Of a stretch of DNA of 64,000 nucleotides, positions 33,003 through 41,722 are shown piece after piece. Position 1 is the first letter of the stretch. Every line of letters starts with the position of its first letter. Source of the DNA: Clostridia bacterium (GTDB lineage Bacteria; Bacillota_A; Clostridia; Christensenellales; Aristaeellaceae); contig JAFWYA010000073.1 of the NCBI GenBank assembly GCA_017517815.1, positions 14,447 to 78,446 on the forward strand, read 5' to 3'. The notes beneath the pieces were generated by a model that was given only the letters and a program-made list of their open reading frames with translations, was not told the DNA's origin and ran no database searches. Made by a program: the position numbers and the translations under genes.

Positions 33003-33920
33003 TTACAGGGTGAACGAAGGGCCTATGCGCAGGTTCATCAGCGCCAGGCAGATGATGCCGCAAACGATACTCAGCTTTTGGTTGCGGCTGAGTTTGTCAT
33101 GGAACAGCACCACGCCCGCAAGCGTCACCAGCATCGTCTGCGTGCCGATGGCCGTGGGGAAGAAGAACGAACCGTCGATATGCTCCAGCCCGTACATATT
33201 CAGCTTCTGGTAAATCGTCAGCGTAGCGCCGACCGCCAGCGCATACAAAACCACAGGCTTGCGGAAGCGCAGAGCGCTCTTTTTCTTTTTGCCCGTATGG
33301 CCAACCATCAGGTACGCCGCCAGCGCCGCAAGGCATGCCGAGGTGTACATCACGATCATCAGCGTGGTGGAGCTGTTGGGCAGTTTGCTGCTTTCGGTGA
33401 TCCAAAACAGCTTCTGTGCGGTATTGCCAAAGCCAAAGCTGACCATCACTACCAGCGTCAGAATCAGCCATTTGCGGTTGGCTTTTTTCTCATCCGGGTT
33501 CTTTGCGCGGTTGAGAAGCATCGACAGCGCCAGAAATACCAGTCCGCCAAGCTGGGGAAAATAGATGCTTTCGCCGAATGCGACGGCGCTGAAGAGCGCG
33601 GAAATAAACACGTTAAAACTGGCGATCAGCACTGTAAGCGACACCGGGCCTGCATTGAAGGCAAAGGCATAGCACGCCTGCGAGATCACATTGCTGATGC
33701 CCAGCAGCAGGCCATAGGCGAGAATCGTGCCGTCCACCTCGCCCATGGGAAACAGCAGGGCAAACATCAAAGCAATGGTGCCAAACAGCAGCACATTAAA
33801 CCACAGACTATCCTGCAGCGTGCGGATATGCCCGCGGCTCACAAACCCCTGCAGCACGATTTTGAGCGCCGCAAACAACGCCACACTGACGACCACCAGA
33901 AATTGTACCGGATAACTCAT
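33003..33920 (-). CDS. EamA/DMT-type transporter (copy 2)
   Basis: The 305-residue product has the same two-repeat, ten-helix layout as its neighbour, with matching motifs PMGE-[IV]-[DN]-GT near 58-66, GPVSLTVLI near 90 and a C-terminal LSIVCGIICLALMNLRIGP. AAAGGAGC precedes the ATG on the minus strand. Two EamA genes side by side usually reflect a tandem duplication or a heterodimeric transporter. Confidence 0.87.
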   Translation of the reverse strand: MSYPVQFLVVVSVALFAALKIVLQGFVSRGHIRTLQDSLWFNVLLFGTIALMFALLFPMGEVDGTILAYGLLLGISNVISQACYAFAFNAGPVSLTVLIASFNVFISALFSAVAFGESIYFPQLGGLVFLALSMLLNRAKNPDEKKANRKWLILTLVVMVSFGFGNTAQKLFWITESSKLPNSSTTLMIVMYTSACLAALAAYLMVGHTGKKKKSALRFRKPVVLYALAVGATLTIYQKLNMYGLEHIDGSFFFPTAIGTQTMLVTLAGVVLFHDKLSRNQKLSIVCGIICLALMNLRIGPSFTL

Positions 33921-34127
33921 AACGCTTGCTCCTTTGGCAAGATGCTTGTACCATTATAGCCCTCGCTACCGTCATTTGGCAATGAGGACGAAAGAAATAT
34001 TTTTTGCTCACGCAGCGCTGTTTTTTAGCGGTTTTTCTGGTCTCCTCCACTCAGCCTATGGTATAATGAAAAATGCAGTTCTTACAGGCCCTGCGCCTTT
34101 TTACATAAGCAAGGAGGCAGATTTTCC

Positions 34128-35408
34128 ATGGCTTCCATCACGTTTTCTCCCGCGCAGCTTTCGGGCAGCGCCATGGTCCCTCCCGCCAAGAGCGAAGCGC
34201 ACCGCGCCCTTTTGCTGGCTGCACTTGGCAGCGGCGAATGCCGCCTGAATGGCTTTCCTCCGCCGCTTTGCGACGATAACCATGCTATGATCAACGGCAT
34301 TACTGCTTTGGGCGCGGCGGTGCGCCATGAGGGCAGCACGCTCATTGTAACGCCCGCGCCTGCGCCCCGCAAGGATGCGCCTATGGTGGACTGTCATGTC
34401 CACGCCTGTGCAGCCGCGCTTCGTATGCTGATTCCGGCTTTTCTGGTACGTGGTCAGGCTGTGCGCTTCCTGATGGAGCCCGCGCTGTTCCGCCGTCCGC
34501 TGGATGCTTTTGAGCCGCTGGTGGAAAAGCTGGGCGCATCCATGGTGCGCACACCCGCGCAGGATGGCGGGCTGGCCACGGTGGAGATCACCGGCTTCAT
34601 GCCCGCCGGTCAGTATGCGATCGATGGCAGCCGCTCCAGCCAGTTTGCCAGCGGCATGCTCATCGCCCTGGCCCATGCCACCGATGAAAACGGCCTGCCT
34701 GCGCCGTCTGAACTGACGATCACAGGCCCCATCGTCAGCCGCCCGTATCTGGACATGACGCTCAAGCTCATGCAGCATTTCCGTGCCCCGTATACTGAGG
34801 CCAGCGAAGGCCTTTTCCAGCTGTCTCCCGTGTGCGAGCCTTCGCCCGCCGAAGCGTCGGTCACCAGCGACTGGTCGCAGGCCGCCGTGCTTCTGTGCAT
34901 CAACGCCATGGGCGGAAACATTACCGTAGAAGGCCTCAGCCGCGATGAAAACTGCCTGCAGGGCGATTCGCGCATAGTGGATGAACTGGCCCGCATGGGC
35001 GCTTCTCCCCTGAAGGCTGTTGAAATCGACTGCACTGATATTCCCGACATCGCGCCCATTCTGGCGCTGACCTGCACGCAGGCGCAGGGCATGTCGACCC
35101 TGCGGGGCGTGAGTCGACTTCGCATCAAGGAAAGCGACCGTCTGAAGGCCACGCAGGAACTGCTTTCGCAGCTGGGTGCCACAACCGAAGTCAGCGCCGA
35201 CAGCGACACGCTTCGTGTCTGGGGCCCGGTCAAACTGCAGGGCGGTTTTGAAGCAGAAGCGCGCAGCGACCACCGGCTGGTGATGTTTCTTGCCGCCGCT
35301 GCGCTCATCAGCGACGCGCCCATCACCGTACATGGCGTGGAATGCCTGAACAAATCCTGGCCGGGTTTCCTGGCCACCTATCGCGCACTGGGAGGGAAAG
35401 CCGAATGA
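34128..35408 (+). CDS. aroA: 3-phosphoshikimate 1-carboxyvinyltransferase (EPSP synthase)
   Basis: The 426-residue product transfers enolpyruvate from PEP to shikimate 3-phosphate, the sixth shikimate step. Motifs are AKSEAHRALLLAAL (K and R of the N-terminal site, about residues 20-33), GSRSSQFASGMLIA (substrate phosphate), DIPDIAPILALTC, RIKESDRLKA and DHRLVMFLAAAAL. The N-terminal motif differs from the common GSKSIT(H/N)R form, as in other clostridial enzymes. AAGGAGG precedes the ATG and a TATAAT lies at 34062-34067. The stop overlaps the aroC start, forming an aromatic operon. Confidence 0.95.
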   Translation: MASITFSPAQLSGSAMVPPAKSEAHRALLLAALGSGECRLNGFPPPLCDDNHAMINGITALGAAVRHEGSTLIVTPAPAPRKDAPMVDCHVHACAAALRMLIPAFLVRGQAVRFLMEPALFRRPLDAFEPLVEKLGASMVRTPAQDGGLATVEITGFMPAGQYAIDGSRSSQFASGMLIALAHATDENGLPAPSELTITGPIVSRPYLDMTLKLMQHFRAPYTEASEGLFQLSPVCEPSPAEASVTSDWSQAAVLLCINAMGGNITVEGLSRDENCLQGDSRIVDELARMGASPLKAVEIDCTDIPDIAPILALTCTQAQGMSTLRGVSRLRIKESDRLKATQELLSQLGATTEVSADSDTLRVWGPVKLQGGFEAEARSDHRLVMFLAAAALISDAPITVHGVECLNKSWPGFLATYRALGGKAE

Positions 35409-36520
35409 GCAGCCGCATCGGACGCATGCTTTCTGTACAGATTTTTGGCGAAAGTCATGGCAGAGCCGTAGGCGTTACGCTGGACGGCCTGCCTGCAGGG
35501 CTTAAGCTGGACATGGATAAACTTAACGCCTTTGTTCAGCGCCGTGCTGCGCGCAGCGCCATCGCCACCGGCCGCCGCGAGGCGGATATCCCCCGCATTC
35601 TCAGCGGTGTATGGGAGGATGTCACCACCGGCCAGCCGCTGACCGCTATTTTTGAAAACGGCGATACCCATTCCTCTTCCTATGATTTTCTGCCGGACCG
35701 TCCCCGGCCCGGTCATGCGGATTATCCTGCCATCATGCGCAGCCTTGGCAACGACGACCTGCGCGGCAGCGGCCATCACTCCGGCCGTCTCACACTGCCC
35801 TATGTATTTGCCGGCGGCGTGGCTATGCAGCTGCTGGAAACCGCGGGCATCCGCATTGCGGCGCATGTGGAGTCGCTGCACTGCGGCGAACACGATATCA
35901 TCAACTGGGTCGATCCCGATATGGACGCTCTGTTTGAATGCCACAAGCGCGCCGTTCCTACGGTGGATCCTGCCATTGGCGAAGCGATGTATCAGCACAT
36001 TCTGGATGCCAAAGCAAAGCAGGACTCTGTCGGCGGCGTGGTTGAATGCGTGGCCGTGGGCGTTCCGGCAGGGCTGGGCGCGCCCTTCTTTGAGGGCGTG
36101 GAAAGTGTGATGGCCAATTACCTGTTCAGCATTCCGGCGGTCAAGGGCGTTGAATTCGGCGCAGGCTTCACTGCCGCCGCCATGATGGGCCATGCCTACA
36201 ACGACCCCTATGCCATGAAGGGCGGAAAAGTCGTCACCACCCGCAACAACGCAGGCGGATTGCTTGGCGGCCTCACCACCGGCATGCCAATCATCGCGCG
36301 CGCCGCGTTCCGCCCCACACCTTCCATCAGTCAGGAGCAACACACCGTATCCCTTTCCGGCAAGTCCGACACCACCCTTGAGGTGCATGGCCGTCACGAC
36401 CCGTGCGTGGTCGTGCGCGCTGTGCCTGTTGTTGAAAGCGCTGTGGCACTGGCGCTGGCCGAGCTGTGGCTGGAGCGCCGGGCCACCTATCCCGTTTCAA
36501 AACGTTTGGAGGACCTATGA
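35405..36520 (+). CDS. aroC: Chorismate synthase
   Basis: The ATG at 35405 overlaps the aroA stop (ATGA), giving 371 residues. It makes chorismate from EPSP using reduced FMN. Signature motifs are GESHGRAVG (about 15-23), RPRPGHADYPA (about 100-110), GSGHHSGRLT (about 120-130) and the C-terminal GRHDPC with the invariant arginine. Its stop overlaps the next gene (ATGA), so aroA, aroC and rlmD are translationally coupled. Confidence 0.96.
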   Translation: MSSRIGRMLSVQIFGESHGRAVGVTLDGLPAGLKLDMDKLNAFVQRRAARSAIATGRREADIPRILSGVWEDVTTGQPLTAIFENGDTHSSSYDFLPDRPRPGHADYPAIMRSLGNDDLRGSGHHSGRLTLPYVFAGGVAMQLLETAGIRIAAHVESLHCGEHDIINWVDPDMDALFECHKRAVPTVDPAIGEAMYQHILDAKAKQDSVGGVVECVAVGVPAGLGAPFFEGVESVMANYLFSIPAVKGVEFGAGFTAAAMMGHAYNDPYAMKGGKVVTTRNNAGGLLGGLTTGMPIIARAAFRPTPSISQEQHTVSLSGKSDTTLEVHGRHDPCVVVRAVPVVESAVALALAELWLERRATYPVSKRLEDL

Positions 36521-37875
36521 TTCAGAAAAACCAGCAGATCCCCCTGCACTGCGACCGTCTGGGCAGCGAGCTGGAGGGCGTATGCAGCCATGAGGGCATG
36601 GCCGTATTCGTACCCGGCGTGCTGCCGGGCGAGGACGCCGACGTGCTCATCGTGAAGGTACAGCCGCGCTATGCCTTTGGCAAGCTGCTCAGTGTAACGG
36701 CTGTTTCGGCTGACCGTGCCGCTCCCCTCTGCCCTGTATACGACAAATGCGGCGGCTGCAGCGGCCAGCATATGACCTATGCCGCCACGCTGCGTGCCAA
36801 ACGTGCACAGGTGGTGGACTGTCTTACGCGTATCGGCGGGCTTTCCATCGCGGACAGCGACGTGCCGCCCGTCATCGGCGCAGACGACCCCTGGCACTGC
36901 CGCAACAAGACGGCCGTTCCCGTCGGGGGCACGGCGGATGATCCCCAGCTGGGCTTCTACCGCCGCCGCAGCCATGCTATCGTTCCCATTGACGACTGCC
37001 CGGTGTCCATGCCAGGCCTGAGCGAAGTGCTCGCCGCCGTGCGCGAATGGATGCAGAAAAACCGCGTGCAGCCCTACAATGAGCTTACAGGCAAGGGCCT
37101 TCTGCGCCATGTGGTCATGCGCGTCAGCCGCGCGGGCCAGCTGATGGTCACCCTTGTGGCCACACGCGACAAACTGCCGGATGTACCTGCGCTGGTCGCC
37201 CTGCTGCAAAAGGGCGTTCCCGGCTTCTGTTCGCTGCACCTGAGCGTCAACAGCGAGCGCAACAACGTCATCCTTGGCCGCACCAGCCGCAAGCTCTTTG
37301 GCGAGGATGCGATCTACGAAACGCTGCTGGGGCTGGCTTTTGAAATTCCCCCGCTGTCGTTCTTTCAGGTCAACCCCGACCAGACGGAAAAGCTGTACCA
37401 GACCGCCATCGACTTTGCGCAGCTTAAGCCCGGCGACACCGTGGTGGATGCTTACGCAGGCGCGGGCACCATTTCGCTGTGCATGGCACGCGCCTGCGGT
37501 CATGTGATCGGCATTGAGATTGTGCTGCAGGCCATTGAAGGCGCGAAGCGCAACGCAGCGCGCAACGGCATTGAAAATGCCGAATTCCACGTAGCTGCTG
37601 TGGAAGACCTGCTGCCCAAACTGGTCAAAGAAGGTCTTCGTCCCGACGTGGTGGTGCTGGATCCGCCGCGCAAAGGCATCGAATCCGCCGTGGTGGATGC
37701 CGTGCTCAAAGCCCGGCCGCGCCGCGTGGTGTACGTCAGCTGTCATGTGCCCACGCAGGCACGCGACCTCAAGCTGCTGGCCGAAGGCGGTTACCGGCTG
37801 GAAAAATGTCAGCCGGTGGATATGTTCTGCTATGCTGGCGGCGTGGAAAACGTAGTCAGCATGGTGCTTGAATAA
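36517..37875 (+). CDS. 23S rRNA (uracil-5-)-methyltransferase, RlmD/TrmA family
   Basis: The start at 36517 overlaps the aroC stop and follows TTGGAGG. The 452-residue product has a TRAM domain (about 5-65), the iron-sulphur cysteines C72, C78 and C81 in CPVYDKCGGC with a fourth in DDC near 170, FFQVNPDQTEKLY, the SAM site DAYAGAGTISLCMA and the catalytic region DPPRKG with YVSCH, the cysteine nucleophile. The exact target uridine in rRNA or tRNA cannot be fixed by sequence alone. It lies at the end of the aroA-aroC operon before a strong terminator. Confidence 0.9.
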   Translation: MIQKNQQIPLHCDRLGSELEGVCSHEGMAVFVPGVLPGEDADVLIVKVQPRYAFGKLLSVTAVSADRAAPLCPVYDKCGGCSGQHMTYAATLRAKRAQVVDCLTRIGGLSIADSDVPPVIGADDPWHCRNKTAVPVGGTADDPQLGFYRRRSHAIVPIDDCPVSMPGLSEVLAAVREWMQKNRVQPYNELTGKGLLRHVVMRVSRAGQLMVTLVATRDKLPDVPALVALLQKGVPGFCSLHLSVNSERNNVILGRTSRKLFGEDAIYETLLGLAFEIPPLSFFQVNPDQTEKLYQTAIDFAQLKPGDTVVDAYAGAGTISLCMARACGHVIGIEIVLQAIEGAKRNAARNGIENAEFHVAAVEDLLPKLVKEGLRPDVVVLDPPRKGIESAVVDAVLKARPRRVVYVSCHVPTQARDLKLLAEGGYRLEKCQPVDMFCYAGGVENVVSMVLE

Positions 37876-37919
37876 CAAAACAACCGCAGGAGCTTTGAAA
37901 CTCCTGCGGTTGTTTTGTT
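37874..37919. terminator. Bidirectional terminator
   Basis: A perfect 19-bp stem (37874-37892 with 37901-37919) with an 8-base loop separates the convergent methyltransferase and glycosyltransferase genes. Confidence 0.92.
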
Positions 37920-39532
37920 CAGTCTTTTTCGTAGATGACGCAGATGGGGATGTCATAGCTGTCCAGCACGATCAGCTCATGATACCCCTTGGGCGGGAGC
38001 GTGCCGTAAATGCGCGCATAGGTGCTGTTGGCCAGCAGATAGGGCGCTTTGGCGGATTCTTTGATCTTCAGTTTCGCCAGCTGCTCCGGCGTGAGGGCAT
38101 TGCAGCCATCCATCACGCTCAGCCAGCTCATCACGTCCTGCGCGCCCAGAACCAGCGGCAGCTTTTCGTTGCGCTCCGTTTCCAGCAATTGCTGCATGGC
38201 GTTGGCGCTGCTCACATACCAGTAGTCCAACTCCATCGTTTCGGCCTGTTCGTGACCCAAACGGTTATAATAGGCGTACTGGTAGGGGTGATTGCGGGCG
38301 ATATCCATGCCGGTCCATGCATAAAACAGTACCAGCGCCGCCACAAACACGCCGTGCATGCCACAGTCGCCGCCGCAGTAGCGCGCGATGCGGATGCAGC
38401 TGCGAATGCCATGCGCGCCCAGCACCGCCAGTCCGGCAAAGATGAAGTAGAAATGCCGCCAGCCGTTGTACAGCGTAGGCCGCATCAGCACCGCTGCCGC
38501 CAGCGGGATCAGCCAGCACAGGCTGGCCGCAGCCAAAGCCAGCGTAACCGGGTCCGCAAGGGCTTGTTTTTTTTGTTTCCAGATGCGCGCAAGGGTGTAC
38601 AGCTGTCCCATGCCTGCAAGCGGCAGCACATACAGCGGCAGCGTGACCGCCATCATCCAGATGAGATAGTAGCGCGGCAGCGGCTGCACCTGCTGGTCGA
38701 TCACCTGATCACGGAACAGAACCACGCCTGTCCAGCGTGTAAAGCCCGAGGCATTTTCAAGCAGATATTTCAGGTAATCCAGCGAGCCCGCCCACATGGC
38801 CGGGGTCAGCAGCGTATAGAACAGTGCAAACGCAAGAAGCGTCGTAACAGCCGTCAGCACCATGCGGCGGTTCCAGCGGCGGCTGGCGGTGATCAGCACC
38901 ACTGCGCACAGGCCGAATACGCCCCATGCAAATGCACCGACGATCTTGGTGTTGGCCGCCATTGCACCCGCAAGTGAAAACAGGATGCCGCGAAGCACGC
39001 CCGGCTTTTTCATAAACCGCACGCCCAGCCACAGGGTGCACAGCACCAGCGACAACAGCACCATGTCCTTGTTGTTGTAATGACCCTCGGCAAAAAAGCG
39101 CGGGCACAGGTACAACAGCATTGCGCCCAGCGTGGCGGAAAATCGTCCCAGTCCCGTTTCGCGCGCAAAGGCATACAGCGCCCACACGCCCGCCATGAAC
39201 CAAAGCCATGTGTAAACGTGCCATGCCAGCGTCAGTTTGTGCGGCTCCAGCCGGTCCAGCAAAGGTGCAAAGGCGTAATAGGCGCTCTGGCCATGATCAC
39301 GCTCGGTGCTTTGCGAAATGCGCTCGATGCCGCGCTTTTTGTACTGCTGGGCCTGTTCGCTGTCCTCGCCCCAAAGCTGCACAGCATATTCGTGCATGTT
39401 TTCGCGCAGGGTCTGCTGCTCCCAGTCCTCATCGCAGGGCACGCCGTAATCGGCACAGGTCGTCAGGCCGATTACCGTCAGCGCTACAAACAGCAGCGCT
39501 ACAACGGCATTCGCCAGTTTTTTTCTGATCAT
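37919..39532 (-). CDS. Membrane glycosyltransferase, GT39/ArnT-like (copy 1)
   Basis: The 537-residue product has an N-terminal helix followed by an acidic loop (DYGVPCDEDWE, about 28-38), the likely catalytic aspartate region of GT-C enzymes, then about 10-12 membrane helices, and a soluble C-terminal domain. Shared family motifs are RFFAEGHYNNKD, TPAMWA, YNGWRHFYFI and NHPYQYAYYN. Such enzymes move sugar from a polyprenyl phosphate donor to an envelope acceptor outside the membrane. It overlaps the upstream paralogue by 4 bases. Confidence 0.85.
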   Translation of the reverse strand: MIRKKLANAVVALLFVALTVIGLTTCADYGVPCDEDWEQQTLRENMHEYAVQLWGEDSEQAQQYKKRGIERISQSTERDHGQSAYYAFAPLLDRLEPHKLTLAWHVYTWLWFMAGVWALYAFARETGLGRFSATLGAMLLYLCPRFFAEGHYNNKDMVLLSLVLCTLWLGVRFMKKPGVLRGILFSLAGAMAANTKIVGAFAWGVFGLCAVVLITASRRWNRRMVLTAVTTLLAFALFYTLLTPAMWAGSLDYLKYLLENASGFTRWTGVVLFRDQVIDQQVQPLPRYYLIWMMAVTLPLYVLPLAGMGQLYTLARIWKQKKQALADPVTLALAAASLCWLIPLAAAVLMRPTLYNGWRHFYFIFAGLAVLGAHGIRSCIRIARYCGGDCGMHGVFVAALVLFYAWTGMDIARNHPYQYAYYNRLGHEQAETMELDYWYVSSANAMQQLLETERNEKLPLVLGAQDVMSWLSVMDGCNALTPEQLAKLKIKESAKAPYLLANSTYARIYGTLPPKGYHELIVLDSYDIPICVIYEKD

Positions 39533-41115
39533 TGTACTTCCTCCACAGGCAGCTTGAAAATGCGCATGATGGGCTGACCGTAGGAAGTGATTTCTACGAT
39601 CTTCTCATATCCATCTGCATCGAAGCCGCTGAAATGAGCATAGGTCGGGTTGCTGAGCACATAATCGCCCTCAGCCGTCAGCACAAAGCGCTGCACGGTT
39701 TCTTCATCCATGGTGAGAATGGCCTTTTGAATGGCGTTGTCGCTCCACAAGTCCGCCGCAGCCAGTCGAATCTCGCCTTCTGTCTGCTCAGCAAGCGCTT
39801 CCAGCGCATCCCGTGCAGAGATGTTCCAGTAATCCAGCTCGTTGAAATCCGTGCCGCGCAGCTGCACCACGGGCTGATAATACGCGTACTGGTACGGATG
39901 CTGCGTCGCCACGCCCACAGCGCCCAACGCCATACACACAGCCATCACAATGGCAAAGACCCGCCTGCGCCACAGTTTCGATATACCCCATGCGGCCAGC
40001 ACCAGCATAGGCCCATACACAAAGTAGAAATGCCGCCAGCCGTTGTACACATGTGTGCGCGAAAGCACCGCAAAGCCCAGCGGCAGCACCCACATCAGCA
40101 CCACCATCACAAGCGAAAGCGCCTCATCCTCGCGGGCTTTGAATACGCGCAGGGCGGCCTTCACCGTGCCAAAGGCAATCAGCGCCAGCACCCACAGCGG
40201 CGTGGTCGCAAGGATCATATACGGCAGATAGTACCACGGCAGGCTCTCACGCACCAGATGAAACACCGTGCCGCGGAACAGCACGTCGTTCTGCCAGCGC
40301 TGGAAGGACAGTGCGTTGGTGACCAGATAGTTCACAAACGCCGCCGGATCAGCCCACATTGCAGGCGTGATAAGCGCGTAGAACACAAAGAACGACACAA
40401 CTGTCACACCGGCTACCGCCCATACGCGGCCTGTCATGCGGCGGTTAACAAGCTGCGCGACCAGCACGATCAGCGCGCAGAGCCCCCACAGCGCCGCACC
40501 GGCCACCTTGGCATTAGCCGCCAGCGCACCGAACATTGAAAAACACATACCGGTCACAAAGGACGGTTTCTTCAGCAGCTTCAGCCCCTGCCACAGCACG
40601 CACAACGCCAGCGCCATCAGGGTGATATCTTTATTGTTAAAATGTCCCTGCGCAAAGAAGCGGGGCGACAGCAGCAAAAAGGCCGGAGCCATCAATGCAG
40701 CTCTCTGGCTGAGCCCCAGCTGGCGGCAGCAGGCATACAGCGCGTAAGCGCCCAGCGTAAACACCGCCCAGCATCCCATGTGCCAGATGAGCGAACGCTG
40801 CCCTTCGGTAAGGCTTTCGTCCATTACCACGCCCGAAAGCGGATAGAACATCGCAATGCCGTGGTCCTGCTCAATGCCCTCAGAGATGGGCGTCAGCCGG
40901 CTGATGGTGAGCGTGTTTTCCTGAGCAGCGCGTTTTTCAAAGGCGCTTTCATCCCCGCCGAACGCACGCGTGTACTCCCACAGGTTCATGCGCAGGATAT
41001 CCATTTCATCCTGTTCGTCCCAGGTGGGACCATAATCACCGGCTGTTACAAAACCCAGCAGCAAAAAGGCGGCAAAAAAGACTGCGACCGCCCATTTAGG
41101 AAACACTTTTGTCAC
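39529..41115 (-). CDS. Membrane glycosyltransferase, GT39/ArnT-like (copy 2)
   Basis: A GTG start at 41115 (GAGGTG 6 bases upstream) is preferred to the ATG at 41145, which has no ribosome binding site; the product is 528 residues. It parallels copy 1: DYGPTWDEQDE in the first loop, RFFAQGHFNNKD, TPAMWAD, YNGWRHFYF and HPYQYAYY. The two genes are a tandem duplication coupled by an ATGA overlap. They may glycosylate different envelope acceptors or act as a pair; no acceptor gene is adjacent. Confidence 0.85.
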   Translation of the reverse strand: MTKVFPKWAVAVFFAAFLLLGFVTAGDYGPTWDEQDEMDILRMNLWEYTRAFGGDESAFEKRAAQENTLTISRLTPISEGIEQDHGIAMFYPLSGVVMDESLTEGQRSLIWHMGCWAVFTLGAYALYACCRQLGLSQRAALMAPAFLLLSPRFFAQGHFNNKDITLMALALCVLWQGLKLLKKPSFVTGMCFSMFGALAANAKVAGAALWGLCALIVLVAQLVNRRMTGRVWAVAGVTVVSFFVFYALITPAMWADPAAFVNYLVTNALSFQRWQNDVLFRGTVFHLVRESLPWYYLPYMILATTPLWVLALIAFGTVKAALRVFKAREDEALSLVMVVLMWVLPLGFAVLSRTHVYNGWRHFYFVYGPMLVLAAWGISKLWRRRVFAIVMAVCMALGAVGVATQHPYQYAYYQPVVQLRGTDFNELDYWNISARDALEALAEQTEGEIRLAAADLWSDNAIQKAILTMDEETVQRFVLTAEGDYVLSNPTYAHFSGFDADGYEKIVEITSYGQPIMRIFKLPVEEVQ

Positions 41116-41200
41116 AATGAACACCTCATGGTGATGATACCACACAACGGTCTATTTCGCAAAATTTTTTCTTGTTACGCCATTTTTTACCCTTTTCATC

Positions 41201-41205
41201 CGTCT
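41201..41205 (+). promoter_or_regulatory. ECF-type -10 candidate (CGTCT)
   Basis: CATCCGTCTGAATGGATGAAGGAGG places CGTCT just before the ribosome binding site of sigma gene 6, as in the accessory region. Confidence 0.45.
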
Positions 41206-41230
41206 GAATGGATGAAGGAGGTGAGATGCT

Positions 41231-41722
41231 GTGATTGCAGACCGCGAAAACGAGCTCGCGCGGATGATGCACACCTACGGCAGCATGCTCACAGGTTTGT
41301 GCACAGGGCTGCTTGGCGACCGATATCTGGCGCAGGACATCGTTCAGGAAACGTTTCTGAAGGCCTGGAAACATTTCGATACGCTGCGCGGCGGCCAGGC
41401 GAGTGAAAAGGCGTGGCTGTGCCGCATTGCCGTCAACCTGTGCCGCGATCACCAGCGCACGCGGTGGTTCAGGCTGGTCATTCCCAATGAAACCCTGATG
41501 GAAACCATCGAAGCACCCGAAGAAGACCGCAGCATTCTGGAGGCTGTACACGCCCTTCCCGCACGGCTTCGCGAGGTGGTGGTGCTTCATTACTACCAAA
41601 ACATGGATGCCGCCGAAATGGCCCGTGTGCTGGGCATAACACCCTCCGCCGTATACCGCCGTTTAAGACAGGCGCGCGGCAAACTGGAACACTTGCTGAA
41701 AGGAGCGGACGACAATGAATGA
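41231..41722 (+). CDS. ECF RNA polymerase sigma factor (6)
   Basis: The GTG start at 41231 follows GAAGGAGGTGAG. The 163-residue product has region 2 (LCTGLLGDRYLAQDIVQETF, KAWLCRIAVNLCRDHQRTRW) and region 4 (AEMARVLGITPSAVYRRLRQ). It overlaps its neighbour by 8 bases. In contrast to the cassettes of the left region, this pair has the high GC of the surrounding core genes and may be the resident form. Confidence 0.92.
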   Translation: MIADRENELARMMHTYGSMLTGLCTGLLGDRYLAQDIVQETFLKAWKHFDTLRGGQASEKAWLCRIAVNLCRDHQRTRWFRLVIPNETLMETIEAPEEDRSILEAVHALPARLREVVVLHYYQNMDAAEMARVLGITPSAVYRRLRQARGKLEHLLKGADDNE

